From Roseiarcus sp963820795 (GTDB lineage Bacteria > Pseudomonadota > Alphaproteobacteria > Rhizobiales > Beijerinckiaceae), in assembly GCA_963820795.1 (NCBI GenBank), contig CAWGBJ010000016.1:62001-126000 (forward strand): a DNA stretch of 64,000 nt, given 5' to 3'. The notes under the pieces were generated by a model. The model did not search any database. It was not told the origin of the DNA and saw nothing but the letters and a program-made list of their open reading frames with translations. The position numbers were made by a program, and so were the translations under genes. The first letter of the stretch is position 1; each line of letters opens with the position of its first letter. Positions 63,512 to 64,000 of the stretch are shown here, in pieces.

Positions 63512-64000
63512 ATGCTAGATAAAGAAGTCGTTAGAGCCTGCTATCGCGCATTCCTTGAACGCGAACCCGAAAGCGACAGTGTCACCCTAGACACGATTAC
63601 ACGGGTTGCGGCCCTTGAGGACCTTCTTGGCGAATTTATCAACTCTCCCGAATTCGAGTCCTGTTTTCTCGGGCGCATCCTCAAAGGCGATCGTTTTCCA
63701 CTCTCGGGGGTCAACCAGGGTCTTTCGGACAGGAGCCGCATCGACGTTGACGTCACTGAAGCGCAGCAAAGAGCCCTTTTTGCCCGGCTGAGGGCTCAAT
63801 GGCGCTCACTCGGCGATGAAGAACCTTTTTGGTCCGTTTTGACTCATGATGAATATCGCGCCGCTCAACTTGACGAAAGCGCTCGTGCGAGATTTTTCGA
63901 CACTGGCTACGATTTTGCGCACCTTGTCGACGCCTTTTGCAGTCGCAACAACGCCGCTATTCGACGCGGAACTTGCGTTGAACTTGGCTGCGGAGTTGGT
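63512..64000 (+). CDS. SAM-dependent methyltransferase with N-terminal DUF4214-like region (partial)
   Basis: Open from ATG 63512 to the window edge (163 codons, no stop). The first 50 residues (VVRACYRAFLEREPESDSVT, then LLGEFINSPEFESCF) resemble the DUF4214-type module found near polysaccharide and RTX genes. The last residues read GTCVELGCGVG, which is SAM-binding motif I of class I methyltransferases. The enzyme continues beyond the window. It is divergent from the secretion operon and may modify glycan or lipid components of the same system. Confidence 0.7.
   Translation, partial: MLDKEVVRACYRAFLEREPESDSVTLDTITRVAALEDLLGEFINSPEFESCFLGRILKGDRFPLSGVNQGLSDRSRIDVDVTEAQQRALFARLRAQWRSLGDEEPFWSVLTHDEYRAAQLDESARARFFDTGYDFAHLVDAFCSRNNAAIRRGTCVELGCGVG

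Noticed and set aside
1..64000. CRISPR array, rRNA or complete prophage
   Set aside because: No regularly spaced direct repeats other than the coding minisatellite, no rRNA-like sequence, and only isolated phage-like fragments were seen.

Overview
The window reads as chromosomal accessory DNA from a GC-rich alphaproteobacterium. A Hyphomicrobiales-type soil or methylotrophic bacterium is my inference, based on the transporter and sugar-acid gene families, the GntR regulators and the IS types; no rRNA or other phylogenetic marker is present. Coding is dense and on both strands, but at least a dozen genes are broken by single-base frameshifts or in-frame stops. Remnants of four or more insertion sequences are interspersed, so this is a plastic, decaying region, a lightly polished assembly, or both.

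Layout. (1) 1-2.2 kb: end of an AAA ATPase gene, then decayed sequence with a class III cyclase relic. (2) 2.2-10.7 kb, minus: an eight-gene operon of a UTRA-type GntR regulator (frameshifted), PfkB kinase, SIS-domain isomerase or deglycase, BtpA/SgcQ protein and a BMP-type nucleoside-like ABC importer (binding protein, double ATPase, two permeases). The kinase, SIS and GntR set recalls frl-type Amadori-compound catabolism. (3) 10.7-13.6 kb: relics of a SAF-domain oxidoreductase, RraA and an MT-A70 methylase, plus a VOC-like gene, a ParB-like ORF and an AT-rich operator-like palindrome. (4) 13.8-24.9 kb, plus: a catabolic operon with a complete Dpp/Opp-type importer, an embedded PIG-L deacetylase, an FCD GntR regulator, an SDR, two enolase-superfamily sugar-acid dehydratase-like enzymes and an aldose epimerase. 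(5) 25.2-30.8 kb, minus: a second sugar operon with two TIM-barrel isomerases, a Gfo/Idh/MocA dehydrogenase and a MalFG-type importer whose binding protein is destroyed and which has no local ATPase.

(6) 31-39 kb: an IS3 element lies between the broken 5' ends of two divergent genes, the binding protein and a giant pyruvate:ferredoxin oxidoreductase-like protein that has lost domain I. The latter overlaps a fused Nfn-like flavoprotein. (7) 40.1-45.6 kb, minus: a seven-gene Mrp/Mbh-type antiporter operon (E, F, G, DUF4040-B, C, D, D'). (8) 45.6-52.4 kb: an IS110 transposase gene bracketed by an inverted repeat, then an RND efflux pair. (9) 52.6-54.6 kb: a wrecked IS630 and a T6SS TssF fragment.

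(10) 55.2-64 kb: a visibly more AT-rich envelope or secretion island with two GT4 glycosyltransferases (one carrying a 15-bp minisatellite coding a Pro-rich pentapeptide array), a rearranged IS1634 relic, a type I secretion ABC/HlyD pair (HlyD has an internal stop) and a methyltransferase cut by the right edge.

The most notable points are the PFOR/Nfn-fusion pair next to an Mrp-type antiporter, the frl-like genes coupled to a BMP importer, the deacetylase embedded in the peptide-type importer operon, and the minisatellite glycosyltransferase.
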